A stretch of DNA of 64,000 nucleotides, from positions 124,001-188,000 of the forward strand of contig NZ_JABJWH010000010.1 in assembly GCF_015265435.1 (NCBI RefSeq), read 5' to 3'. Within the stretch, counting starts at the first letter, position 1. Each line of letters opens with the position of its first letter. Below the pieces are notes generated by a model. The model ran no database searches. It worked only from the letters and a program-made list of their open reading frames with translations, and was not told the DNA's origin. This DNA is from Alloalcanivorax profundimaris. GTDB taxonomy: Bacteria > Pseudomonadota > Gammaproteobacteria > Pseudomonadales > Alcanivoracaceae. Positions 35,658 through 43,795 of this stretch are shown here, piece by piece. Both the position numbers and the translations under genes were made by a program.

Positions 35658-36818
35658 ATGCGAAAACTGATTCTGGCTCCAATAATTGCGACCGCGCTGA
35701 TGGGCGCCACCCAGGCCCAGGCGCAAGACACCCTAAAGATCGGTCTGATCCAGCCCCTCACCGGTTCGGTGGCCTACAACGGCACCGCCGACGCCAACGG
35801 CGCCCGGCTCGCCGTCAAGGAGCGCAACGCCAACGGCGGCGTGCTCGGCAAGCAGGTGGAGCTGATCATCGAGGACGGCCAGTGCAGCCCCGCCAACTCG
35901 GTGAACGCCGCCGAGAAGCTGATCCAGCGCGACCGGGTGGCCTCCCTGGTCGGCGCCTTCTGCAGCTCCGCCACCTCGGCGGTGATGCCGGTGGCGCGCA
36001 AATACAAGGTGCCGTTCCTGAGCGGCGTGTCCTCCGAGGCCAGCCTCACCGAAAAGGGCAACCCCTACTTCTTCCGCTCCGCGGAAACCGACGCCCTGCT
36101 CGGCCAGGCGTTCTCGAAACTGCTGGCGGACAATCTGGACCTCAAGAAAGTGGCCTACATCGGCGTCAACGACGACTGGGGCCGAGGCAGCGTCAAGGCG
36201 TTTGAGTCGGAGCTGTCCGCCCACGGCGTGGACACCGCCATGGTGGAATACTTCAACCACGGCGCCACCGATTTCTACACCCTGCTCACCAAGCTGCGCA
36301 GCTCCGGCGCCGACGGCGTGTTCGTGGCCGCCGAAACCCAGGACGGTTCCACCCTGGTCAAGCAGATCAAGCAGTTCGGCATCGACATGGACGTGTTCGG
36401 CGTCGGTTCCTGGGCCACCAGTGACTTCATCAACATCACCGGCGAGGCCGCCGAAGGCATCTATGCGGCGGTGCCCTACGTGGCCAACCAGGACGGCGAG
36501 CGCAACAAGAAGTTCGTGAAGGACTACGCCACCGCCTACGACCACGCCCCGGGCAAGTACGCCGCCGCCGGCTACAACTCCCTGAACATCATGATGGACG
36601 CCATCGAGCGCGCCGGCGCCACCGACGCGGACGCCATTCTCGGCGGCCTCAAGGCCACCGACTATCAGGCACCCAACGGCCGCTACCGCTTCACCAGCAA
36701 GGGCCAGGGCTACGGCTTCAATCTGGTTCTGGTGCAGATCCACGACGGCGACATCGACGTGGTCGCCACCACCCGCATCGACAACCCGGAAGCGGACAAG
36801 AACAACGACGGGCAATAA
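35658..36818 (+). CDS. ABC transporter substrate-binding protein, branched-chain amino acid type
   Basis: Periplasmic binding protein of 386 residues (Peripla_BP_6 / LivK class) with a signal peptide of 22 residues ending AQAQA. The mature start TLKIGLIQPLTGSVAYNG and GAFCSSATSAVMPVARKYKVP, with two Cys (about 76 and 102) likely disulfide-linked, fit the group that binds amides, urea or aromatic acids as well as amino acids. CAGGAG precedes the ATG. It heads an operon of five transporter genes and four catabolic genes; the ligand is therefore probably a pyridine carboxylate or a downstream acid rather than leucine, by inference. Confidence 0.88.
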   Translation: MRKLILAPIIATALMGATQAQAQDTLKIGLIQPLTGSVAYNGTADANGARLAVKERNANGGVLGKQVELIIEDGQCSPANSVNAAEKLIQRDRVASLVGAFCSSATSAVMPVARKYKVPFLSGVSSEASLTEKGNPYFFRSAETDALLGQAFSKLLADNLDLKKVAYIGVNDDWGRGSVKAFESELSAHGVDTAMVEYFNHGATDFYTLLTKLRSSGADGVFVAAETQDGSTLVKQIKQFGIDMDVFGVGSWATSDFINITGEAAEGIYAAVPYVANQDGERNKKFVKDYATAYDHAPGKYAAAGYNSLNIMMDAIERAGATDADAILGGLKATDYQAPNGRYRFTSKGQGYGFNLVLVQIHDGDIDVVATTRIDNPEADKNNDGQ

Positions 36819-36821
36819 ACC

Positions 36822-37694
36822 ATGGATATGCTTTTCCAATTCATCGCCAACGGTCTGGTGTCGGGGTCGTTCTACGCGCTCTCGGCCCTGGGCCTGACGC
36901 TGATCTTCGGCCTGATGCGGGTGGTCAACTTCGCCCACGGCGAGCTCTACATGCTCGGCGGGGTGATGGGCTGGCTGACCACCACGGTGCTGGGCCTGAA
37001 CTTCTTCGCCGGGCTGGCGCTCACCATCCTGGTGATGGGCGCCTTCGGCTGGCTCGCCGACCGCTTCCTGATCGAGCGGGTCCGCGACCAGGGCGAGGAG
37101 CCCAGCATTCTGCTCACCATCGGGCTGTCGATCTTTCTCACCAACACCGCCCTGCTGCTGGTGGGCACGGCGCCGCTCAACGTGGAAGGCCCGCTGCCCA
37201 ACAAGCCGGTGTTCCTTGGGCCGGTGGTGCTCACCGAGCTGCGGCTGTTCGCCGTGGCCGCCTGCGCGGCGCTGATCCTGGCCGCCCATCTGGTGATCCG
37301 CTACACCCGCCTGGGGCGCGCCATGCGCGCCACCTTCCAGGACGCCATGGCGGCGCGCCTGGCGGGCATCAACACCGCCCGGGTGTACGCCAGCACCTTC
37401 GCCCTGGGCACCATCCTGGCGGCCTCCGCCGGCATGTTGCTGGGCTCGATCTATTCCACCCATGTGAGCGCCGGCGGGCTGGTCAGCCTGAAGGCCTTCG
37501 TGGTGGTGATCCTGGGCGGCATGGGCAGTTTCGCCGGGGCCATCGTCGGCGGTCTGATCCTGGGCGTGGCCGAAGCCCTGTGGGGCGGCTACATCTCCAC
37601 CGGCACGGTGGACATCATCGGCTTCCTGATCGTGATCCTGACTCTGATCTTCAAACCCTATGGTCTGTTTTCGACCCAGGTGGAGAGGGCCTGA
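36822..37694 (+). CDS. Branched-chain amino acid type ABC permease (LivH-like)
   Basis: Inner-membrane permease of 290 residues with about eight membrane helices. The N-terminal FIANGLVSGSFYALSALGLTLIFGLMRVVNFAHGE and the LGGMGSFAGAIVGGLILG region, read in pieces, match LivH. It lies 3 bases after the binding-protein gene and 2 bases before the second permease. Confidence 0.92.
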   Translation: MDMLFQFIANGLVSGSFYALSALGLTLIFGLMRVVNFAHGELYMLGGVMGWLTTTVLGLNFFAGLALTILVMGAFGWLADRFLIERVRDQGEEPSILLTIGLSIFLTNTALLLVGTAPLNVEGPLPNKPVFLGPVVLTELRLFAVAACAALILAAHLVIRYTRLGRAMRATFQDAMAARLAGINTARVYASTFALGTILAASAGMLLGSIYSTHVSAGGLVSLKAFVVVILGGMGSFAGAIVGGLILGVAEALWGGYISTGTVDIIGFLIVILTLIFKPYGLFSTQVERA

Positions 37695-37696
37695 GC

Positions 37697-38683
37697 ATGA
37701 AAATCGAACGCAATACCCTGCTGGTGCTGGGGCTGGTGGCCCTGGTGTTTCCGCTGCTGGTGGGCAACCAGTATCTGCTGCACATCGGCGTCATGGTGCT
37801 GCTCTACGCGATACTCGCCACCAGCCTCAACCTGATCGTCGGCTACGTTGGCGAGTTCTCCCTGGGCCACACCGCCTTTCTGGGGCTGGGCGCCTACACC
37901 GCCGCCCTGCTCTCCCTGCGGCTGGGCTGGCCGGTGTGGGCCACCGTTCCGGTGGCCGGCGTGGTGTCGGCGATCTTCGGGGCCGCCATCGGCGCCATCA
38001 CCCTGCGGCTGCGCGGCCCCTACTTCGTGATCATCACCCTGGCCTTCGCCGAGGTGCTGCGACTGATCGCCAACAACTGGGTGGACTTCACCAACGGCCC
38101 CATGGGGTTGTCCGGCGTGGCCCAGCCGGCGCTGCTGGCGGACGCCTCGCCGCTGATGGCCAAGCGGTTCTACTTCTACCTGGCCCTGGCGCTCACCGCC
38201 GTGGCCCTGTACATGGCCTACCGCTTCGTCTATTCCAACAACGGCCGCGCTGCGGTGACCGTGCGCGAGAACCGCTTCGTGGCGCAGTCGGTGGGCATCC
38301 GCCCGTTCGTCTACGCCATGCGCGCCTTCGTGCTGGGGGCTTTCCTGGCCGGCCTGGCGGGCGGCTTCTACGCCCACTACATCACCTTCGTGGGCGCCAA
38401 TGTGTTCGGCTTCGCCTTCATGATCAGCATGATCATCATGGTGTTGATCGGCGGCAAGGGCACCCTGATCGGCCCCCTGTTGGGTGCCCTGCTGGTGACC
38501 CTGCTCACCGAGTACCTGCGTGAGCTGCAGGAGCTGCGCCTGTCCCTGTTCGGGCTGATCGTCATGGCGGTGGTGCTGTTCCTGCCCAACGGTCTGATGG
38601 GCTTCCTCAACCATCGACGCGAACCCGGTGAGCGCGACGGCGCCGACCGCACCGCGCCCGGCACCCAGGGAGGCACGGCATGA
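37697..38683 (+). CDS. Branched-chain amino acid type ABC permease (LivM-like)
   Basis: Second permease, 328 residues, with about ten hydrophobic segments. LNLIVGYVGEFSLGHTAFLG and MIIMVLIGGKGTLIGPLLGA are LivM marks. A hydrophilic tail of about 25 residues (REPGERDGADRTAPGTQGG) ends the protein. The ATG at 37697 follows the livH-like stop by 2 bases; the longer frame from 37580 lies within that gene. Confidence 0.92.
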   Translation: MKIERNTLLVLGLVALVFPLLVGNQYLLHIGVMVLLYAILATSLNLIVGYVGEFSLGHTAFLGLGAYTAALLSLRLGWPVWATVPVAGVVSAIFGAAIGAITLRLRGPYFVIITLAFAEVLRLIANNWVDFTNGPMGLSGVAQPALLADASPLMAKRFYFYLALALTAVALYMAYRFVYSNNGRAAVTVRENRFVAQSVGIRPFVYAMRAFVLGAFLAGLAGGFYAHYITFVGANVFGFAFMISMIIMVLIGGKGTLIGPLLGALLVTLLTEYLRELQELRLSLFGLIVMAVVLFLPNGLMGFLNHRREPGERDGADRTAPGTQGGTA

Positions 38684-39465
38684 ACACGACGACGCAAACG
38701 CCGCTGCTGTCCGTGGCCGGCCTGAGCAAGACCTTCGGCGGCATCAAGGCGGTGCAGGACATCGACTTCCAGGTGAACCGGGGCGAGGTGTTCGGTCTGA
38801 TCGGCCCGAACGGCGCCGGCAAGACCACCTGCTTCAACCTGATCACCGGTTTCTACACGCCCACCACCGGCAAGGTGGCGTTCCAGGGCCAGGACATCAC
38901 CGGCCAGAGCCCGTACCGGATCGCCCGCCAGGGCCTGGTGCGCAGCTTCCAGAAAACCAATGTGCTCAAGCCCCTGACGGTGTTCGAGAACGTGCTCGCC
39001 GGGCATTACCTGAGCGCCAAGCAAAGCCTGCTGGGCACCCTGTTTCCCACCGCGCCGGTGCGCAAGGCGGAACGGGAAGCCCGCGACAGCGCGGCGCGCA
39101 TTGTCGAGGTGCTGGATCTGGGCGGGCGCCTGGATACGCCGGCCTACCGGTTGTCCTGCGGCGAGCTGCGCTTGCTGGAGGTGGCCGTGGCCCTGGCCGC
39201 CAAGCCCACGCTGCTGATGCTCGACGAGCCGGCCGCCGGGCTGAACAGCCAGGAAGCCATGCGCTTCGGTGGCATTCTCAAGGATCTGCGCCGCGAACAG
39301 GTGCCGTCCATCGTCATCGTCGAGCACAACATGAGCCTGGTCATGGACGTCAGCGACCGGGTCATGGTGATGGATTTCGGCCGCAAGCTGGCCGAGGGTG
39401 CCCCCGCCGAGGTCAAGAACGATCCGCGGGTGGTGGAAGCCTATCTGGGGAGGGCACGAGCATGA
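38680..39465 (+). CDS. Branched-chain amino acid type ABC ATPase (LivG-like)
   Basis: ATPase of 261 residues. Walker A is GPNGAGKT (about 44-51), Walker B LLMLDEPAAGLN and switch His in VIVEHNMSLVMDVSDRV. The signature loop reads LSCGELRLLEVAVAL, with Cys where LivG proteins usually have Tyr or Gly. It overlaps the livM-like stop and the next ATPase start by 4 bases each. Confidence 0.92.
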   Translation: MNTTTQTPLLSVAGLSKTFGGIKAVQDIDFQVNRGEVFGLIGPNGAGKTTCFNLITGFYTPTTGKVAFQGQDITGQSPYRIARQGLVRSFQKTNVLKPLTVFENVLAGHYLSAKQSLLGTLFPTAPVRKAEREARDSAARIVEVLDLGGRLDTPAYRLSCGELRLLEVAVALAAKPTLLMLDEPAAGLNSQEAMRFGGILKDLRREQVPSIVIVEHNMSLVMDVSDRVMVMDFGRKLAEGAPAEVKNDPRVVEAYLGRARA

Positions 39466-40193
39466 CCGAGACGCCCATCAACAAGACCCTGCTGCGGGTC
39501 CGCGACCTGCACGTGGCCTACGGCAAGATCGCCGCCCTGCACGGCGTCGACCTGGACGTGGCCGAGGGCGAAACCGTGGCCCTGATCGGCGCCAACGGCG
39601 CCGGCAAGAGCACCATCCTGCGGGCCATCTCCGGCCTGCTGAAACCGAGCCGGGGCGGCATTCACTGGGACGGCCGCGAGATCGCCGGACTGCCGGCGGA
39701 GAAAGTGGTGGCCGGCGGCATCGCCCATTGTCCGGAGGAACGGCACGTGTGGCCGGCCATGACGGTGCGGGAGAACCTTATGCTGGGTGCCTTCCTGACC
39801 AGCTCCAAGCACCGGGTGGAGGAGCGCGTGGGCATGGCCTTTCACCGTTTCCCGCGTCTGCGCGAGCGCTACAAGCAGATGGCGGGCACCCTCAGCGGCG
39901 GCGAGCAACAAATGCTGGCCATCGCCCGGGCGCTGATGTCGGAGCCGCGTCTGCTGCTGCTCGACGAACCCAGCCTGGGTCTGTCGCCGAAGATGGCCGA
40001 CGAAGTGTTCGACGTGGTGCGCGAAATCAACGGCCACGGCGTCACCGTGCTGGTGGTGGAGCAGAACGTGCACAACGCCCTGGCGGTGGCGTCCCGGGCC
40101 TATGTGGTGGAGACAGGCGCGATCAGCACCGAGGCGGACAGCGCCACCCTGCTCGAGGACCCGGAGGTTCTGAACGCCTATCTGGGTGCCTGA
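39462..40193 (+). CDS. Branched-chain amino acid type ABC ATPase (LivF-like)
   Basis: Second ATPase of the importer, 243 residues. Walker A is GANGAGKS, signature LSGGEQQMLAIARAL, Walker B LLLLDEPSLGLSP and switch VEQNVHNALAVASRAYV. CPEERHVWPAMTVRENLMLGAF matches LivF. The ATG overlaps the livG-like stop (ATGA). The nicC-like gene follows after 69 bases, so readthrough is possible. Confidence 0.92.
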   Translation: MTETPINKTLLRVRDLHVAYGKIAALHGVDLDVAEGETVALIGANGAGKSTILRAISGLLKPSRGGIHWDGREIAGLPAEKVVAGGIAHCPEERHVWPAMTVRENLMLGAFLTSSKHRVEERVGMAFHRFPRLRERYKQMAGTLSGGEQQMLAIARALMSEPRLLLLDEPSLGLSPKMADEVFDVVREINGHGVTVLVVEQNVHNALAVASRAYVVETGAISTEADSATLLEDPEVLNAYLGA

Positions 40194-40223
40194 GCGGTGC
40201 CCGTCGGGCGGCGCGGTCCGCCC

Positions 40224-40250
40224 TATAAATTAATTAATCGAATAGTTAAC
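40224..40250 (+). promoter_or_regulatory. AT-rich element before nicC with shared operator half
   Basis: TATAAA at 40224-40229 could be a -10, though no good -35 stands upstream. TTAATTAATCGA at 40230-40241 is the exact reverse complement of TCGATTAATTAA at 35598-35609 in the importer operator. GTTAAC (40245-40250) follows, then the ribosome-binding site AAGGAG. Confidence 0.5.
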
Positions 40251-40262
40251 AAGGAGTATTCC

Positions 40263-41492
40263 ATGTCTGATCAACTTCGTGTCGGCATCATCGGCGGCGG
40301 CATCGGCGGTGTCGCCCTGGCCCGCGCCCTGGCCCGTCGCGGCATCGATTGCCACCTGTTCGAGCAGGCCCCGGCCTTCGGCGAGGTGGGCGCCGGCGTG
40401 CAGATGACCCCCAACGCGGTGAAAGTGCTCAAGGCGCTGGGCCTGGGCGCGGAACTGGCGCGCATCGGCTTCCTGCCGGAAGCCATGGTGGGGCTCAACT
40501 GGGAAACCGCCGACGAGCTGTTCCGCACCCCGCTCAAGGTGGCCTGTCCGGTGAACTTCGGCGCCGAGTACTACCATGTGCACCGCGCCGACCTGCACGG
40601 CATCCTGGCCAAGGACCTGCCCGCCGACCGCATTACCTTCAACGCCCGCTGCACCGGCGTGGAGGAACAGGAGGACGGCGTGCTGGCCCGTTTCGACGAC
40701 GGCAGCCAGTTCAAGGCCGACCTGATCGTCGGCGCCGACGGCATCCACTCGCCGGTGCGCGCCTCCCTGTGGGGCCAGGACGAGCCGCAATTCACCGGTC
40801 ATATGTGCTGGCGCGCCCTGGTGCCGGTGGACCAGCATCCGCTGCCCTTCGTGGGCCCCAACGCGGCGTTCTGGATGGGCCCCAAGGCCCACGTGGTGAC
40901 CTACTACGTGAAAGGCGGCAAGGCGGTGAACATCGTCGCCGTCACCGAAACCGCCGACTGGGTGGAGGAATCCTGGACCGAACCGAGCAGCACCGAGGAA
41001 CTGCTGGCCGCCTACGAAGGGTGGCACGAGAACCTGATCCGGCTGTTCAAGATGACCGACCCGACGCAGACCTTCAAATGGGGCCTGTTCGACCACGACC
41101 CCATGGCGCACTGGTCCACGGATCGCGCCACCCTGCTCGGCGACGCCGCCCACCCGATGCTGCCGTTCCTGTCCCAGGGCGCGGCCATGGCCATCGAGGA
41201 CGCCTACGTGCTGGCCGAGGCCCTGGTGCACTTCCAGGGCAACCTGCCCGCCGCGCTCCAGGCCTACGAGAACGAGCGTCGGCCGCGCACCTCCGAGGTG
41301 CAGCTCCAGGCCCGCGAACGCGGCCGCAGCTACCATCTGTCCACCCCGGAAGAACTGCGCCGGCGGGATCAGGCCATGCGCGAAGCGCAGAAGAAGGACC
41401 CCAACGCGGTGGGCATCCGCGCCGAGTGGATCTACCAGTACGACGCCACCACCTGCGCGGACCGTTTCGACACCGCCGACGCCACCGCCTGA
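40263..41492 (+). CDS. nicC: NicC-like FAD monooxygenase (6-hydroxynicotinate 3-monooxygenase family)
   Basis: Group A flavoprotein hydroxylase of 409 residues. FAD motif GGGIGG lies at 11-16, the FGAEYYHVHRADLHGIL segment resembles the pyridine-hydroxylase pattern, DG motif LIVGADGIHSPVR follows, and GDAAHPMLPFLSQGAAMAIEDA starts at 293. NicC converts 6-hydroxynicotinate to 2,5-dihydroxypyridine with loss of CO2. It is about 27 residues longer than Pseudomonas putida NicC as I remember it, and a related ring hydroxylation (another hydroxypyridine or hydroxybenzoate) cannot be excluded. The nicE-, nicD- and nicF-like genes downstream support NicC. AAGGAG precedes the ATG at 40263. Confidence 0.8.
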   Translation: MSDQLRVGIIGGGIGGVALARALARRGIDCHLFEQAPAFGEVGAGVQMTPNAVKVLKALGLGAELARIGFLPEAMVGLNWETADELFRTPLKVACPVNFGAEYYHVHRADLHGILAKDLPADRITFNARCTGVEEQEDGVLARFDDGSQFKADLIVGADGIHSPVRASLWGQDEPQFTGHMCWRALVPVDQHPLPFVGPNAAFWMGPKAHVVTYYVKGGKAVNIVAVTETADWVEESWTEPSSTEELLAAYEGWHENLIRLFKMTDPTQTFKWGLFDHDPMAHWSTDRATLLGDAAHPMLPFLSQGAAMAIEDAYVLAEALVHFQGNLPAALQAYENERRPRTSEVQLQARERGRSYHLSTPEELRRRDQAMREAQKKDPNAVGIRAEWIYQYDATTCADRFDTADATA

Positions 41493-41510
41493 ACCGGGAG
41501 GAACGACGCT

Positions 41511-42263
41511 ATGCAAACGCCCTATCGCATCGGCCAGATCGTGCCCAGCTCCAACACCACCATGGAGACCGAGATCCCGGCCATGCTCACCGCCCGTCAA
41601 CTGATCCGGCCGGAGCGCTTCACCTTCCATTCCAGCCGCATGCGCATGAAAACGGTGAAGAAGGAGGAACTGGCCGCCATGGACGCCGAGTCCGACCGCT
41701 GCGCCCTGGAACTCAGCGACGCCAGCGTGGACGTGCTCGGCTACGCCTGCCTGGTGGCGATCATGTCCATGGGCCGCGGCTACCACCGCGAATCCCAGCA
41801 GCGCCTGTCCCGGGTGACCCGGGACAACGGCGCGCCGGCGCCGGTGATCACCAGCGCCGGCGCCCTGGTGGACGGCCTCAAGGTGCTCGGCGCGAAGAAA
41901 GTCGCCCTGGTGGCGCCCTACATGAAGCCGCTCACCGAACTGGTGGTGGATTATATCGAGCACGAAGGCATCCAGGTGAGCACCTGGCGGGCCCTGGAAA
42001 TCCCCGACAATCTGGAAGTGGCGCGGCACCGTCCGGACAACCTGCCCGGCATCGTCGGCGAGCTGGACACCGACGACGTGGATGCCATCGTGCTGTCCGC
42101 CTGCGTGCAGATGCCGTCCCTGTCGGTGGTGTCCCGGGTCGAGGCGCAGACCGGCAAGCCGGTGATCACCGCCGCCATCGCCACCACCTACGCCCTGTTG
42201 AACGCCCTGGACCTGGAGCCGGTGGTGCCCGGCGCCGGCGCCCTGCTGTCCGGGGCCTACTGA
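41511..42263 (+). CDS. nicE: Maleate isomerase NicE
   Basis: Cis-trans isomerase of 250 residues turning maleate into fumarate, the last step of the maleamate pathway. The N-terminus YRIGQIVPSSNTTMETEIPA is nearly that of P. putida NicE. The two catalytic cysteines are Cys80 (LGYACLVAI) and Cys198 (LSACVQM), 118 apart as in known maleate isomerases. It ends LVPGAGALLSGAY-like. GGGAGG precedes the ATG. It sits between nicC and nicD with gaps under 20 bases. Confidence 0.93.
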   Translation: MQTPYRIGQIVPSSNTTMETEIPAMLTARQLIRPERFTFHSSRMRMKTVKKEELAAMDAESDRCALELSDASVDVLGYACLVAIMSMGRGYHRESQQRLSRVTRDNGAPAPVITSAGALVDGLKVLGAKKVALVAPYMKPLTELVVDYIEHEGIQVSTWRALEIPDNLEVARHRPDNLPGIVGELDTDDVDAIVLSACVQMPSLSVVSRVEAQTGKPVITAAIATTYALLNALDLEPVVPGAGALLSGAY

Positions 42264-42274
42264 AGGAGAACGCC

Positions 42275-43081
42275 ATGAGTCATTACCAATACGGCGCCCA
42301 GGTGCACGCCAACGGCATCCGTCAGCACTATTTGCGCTACGGCGGCCACGGGCCGGCGCTGGTGATCGTGCCCGGCATCACCAGCCCGGCGGTCACCTGG
42401 GGCTTCGTGGCGGAGCGCTTCGGCGCCCGCTTCGATACCTATGTGCAGGACGTGCGCGGCCGGGGCCTGAGCCAGGCCGGCGACGACCTGGACTACGGCC
42501 TGGACGCCCAGGCGGACGACGTGGCGGCGCTGATCCGCGCCCTCGGTCTGGACGACGTCACCGTGCTCGGGCACTCCATGGGCGGGCGCATCGCCATCCG
42601 CATGGCGCGACGCCACCCGGACCTGCCGCTGGCCCGGCTGATCCTGGCGGACCCGCCGGTGTCCGGCCCGGGCCGGCGCCCCTACCCGGCCAACCTGCCC
42701 TGGTACGTGGACTCGATCCGCGCCGCCGTGCACGGCATGGACGCCGACGCCATGCGCGAGTTCTGCCCCACCTGGACCGAGCAGCAACTGCGCCTGCGCG
42801 CCCAGTGGCTGCACACCTGCGACGAGCGGGCGGTGGTGCAAAGCTTCGAGGACTTCCAGCGCGACGACATTCACCAGGACCTGCCCCGGGTCACGGTGCC
42901 TACCCTGCTGATGGGCGCCGGCCGGGGCGACGTGGTCACCGACGCGGACGCCGACGAGGTGCTGTCGCTTCTGCCCGACGCCCGTTTCACCCGGGTGGAG
43001 AACGCCGGCCATATGCTGCCCTGGGACGACGAGGAAGGCTTTTACCGCGCCTGCGGTGACTTCCTCGGTTGCCCGATCTAG
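42275..43081 (+). CDS. nicD: N-formylmaleamate deformylase NicD
   Basis: Alpha/beta hydrolase of 268 residues that removes formate from N-formylmaleamate. NGIRQHYLRYGG, PGITSPAVTWGFVAERFG and DVRGRGLS are close to P. putida NicD. The nucleophile is Ser101 in GHSMG, equal to the published NicD nucleophile position, and the catalytic His is His246 in NAGHMLPWDD. AAGGAG precedes the ATG at 42275. Its substrate is only known to arise from 2,5-dihydroxypyridine via NicX, which is not in the window. Confidence 0.92.
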   Translation: MSHYQYGAQVHANGIRQHYLRYGGHGPALVIVPGITSPAVTWGFVAERFGARFDTYVQDVRGRGLSQAGDDLDYGLDAQADDVAALIRALGLDDVTVLGHSMGGRIAIRMARRHPDLPLARLILADPPVSGPGRRPYPANLPWYVDSIRAAVHGMDADAMREFCPTWTEQQLRLRAQWLHTCDERAVVQSFEDFQRDDIHQDLPRVTVPTLLMGAGRGDVVTDADADEVLSLLPDARFTRVENAGHMLPWDDEEGFYRACGDFLGCPI

Positions 43082-43090
43082 GAGACCGCC

Positions 43091-43711
43091 ATGCCTTCCG
43101 ATCAGGATGTCTATCAACGCCAGGGCTTCGGCGCCGCCCTGGGCCTGCGTGGCCAGCCGGCGCTGCTGATCGTCGATTTCGTCAACGGCTTCGCCGATGC
43201 GGACCGCTTCGGGGGTGGCAACATCCCCGAGGCGATCGCCGCCACCGTGCCGGTGCTGGAGGCGGCCCGGGAGCGCGGCTGGCCGGTGGCGCACACGCGC
43301 ATCGTGTTCGCCGACGACGACGCCGACGCCAATGTCTTCACCCTCAAGGTGCCCGGCCTGCTGGGGCTCAAGGAAACCGATCCGGCCAGCGCCATCGTGC
43401 CGGCGCTGGCCCCGGCGGGCGGTGAGCTGGTGGTGCGCAAGACGGTGCCCTCGGCGTTCTTCGGCACCGGCCTGGCCGCCTGGCTCACCGGCCACGGCGT
43501 CGGCAGCCTGCTGGTGGCCGGCTGCACCACCAGCGGCTGCGTGCGCGCCAGCGTGGTGGACGCCATGAGCCACGGTTTCCGGCCCCTGGTGCTGGAGGAT
43601 TGCGTCGGCGACCGGGCCCTCGGGCCCCACGACGCCAACCTCTTCGACATGGCCCAGAAAAACGCCGACGTGCTGCCCTGGGCTACCCTGCGCGAGCGGC
43701 TCGACGACTGA
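43091..43711 (+). CDS. nicF: Maleamate amidohydrolase NicF
   Basis: Isochorismatase-fold amidase of 206 residues that hydrolyses maleamate to maleate and ammonia. The catalytic triad is visible as Asp29 (LLIVDF), Lys117 (VVRKTVPSAF) and Cys150 (AGCTTSGCVRAS). YQRQGFG at the start is typical of the NicF group. It follows nicD after 9 bases with TAGGAG as overlapping stop and ribosome-binding site. Confidence 0.92.
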   Translation: MPSDQDVYQRQGFGAALGLRGQPALLIVDFVNGFADADRFGGGNIPEAIAATVPVLEAARERGWPVAHTRIVFADDDADANVFTLKVPGLLGLKETDPASAIVPALAPAGGELVVRKTVPSAFFGTGLAAWLTGHGVGSLLVAGCTTSGCVRASVVDAMSHGFRPLVLEDCVGDRALGPHDANLFDMAQKNADVLPWATLRERLDD

Positions 43712-43713
43712 GT

Positions 43714-43742
43714 TTTACCGCTCCACGCGGCGCCGCTAGAAT
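43714..43742 (+). promoter_or_regulatory. Candidate promoter for TetR regulator
   Basis: TTTACC (43714-43719), 17-base spacer, TAGAAT (43737-43742), starting at the nicF stop. An AT-rich leader with ATTAATTTCG (43771-43780) lies between it and the regulator start and could be a weak operator. Confidence 0.5.
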
Positions 43743-43795
43743 ACGCGGCGTCGCTTTATTTATTCACTTCATTAATTTCGGCGGTCCGAGCAGCC

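Noticed and set aside
40230-42029. 599-codon minus-strand open frame across nicC and nicE
   Set aside because: Shadow of two real genes on the other strand; low-complexity His/Gly/Gln composition.
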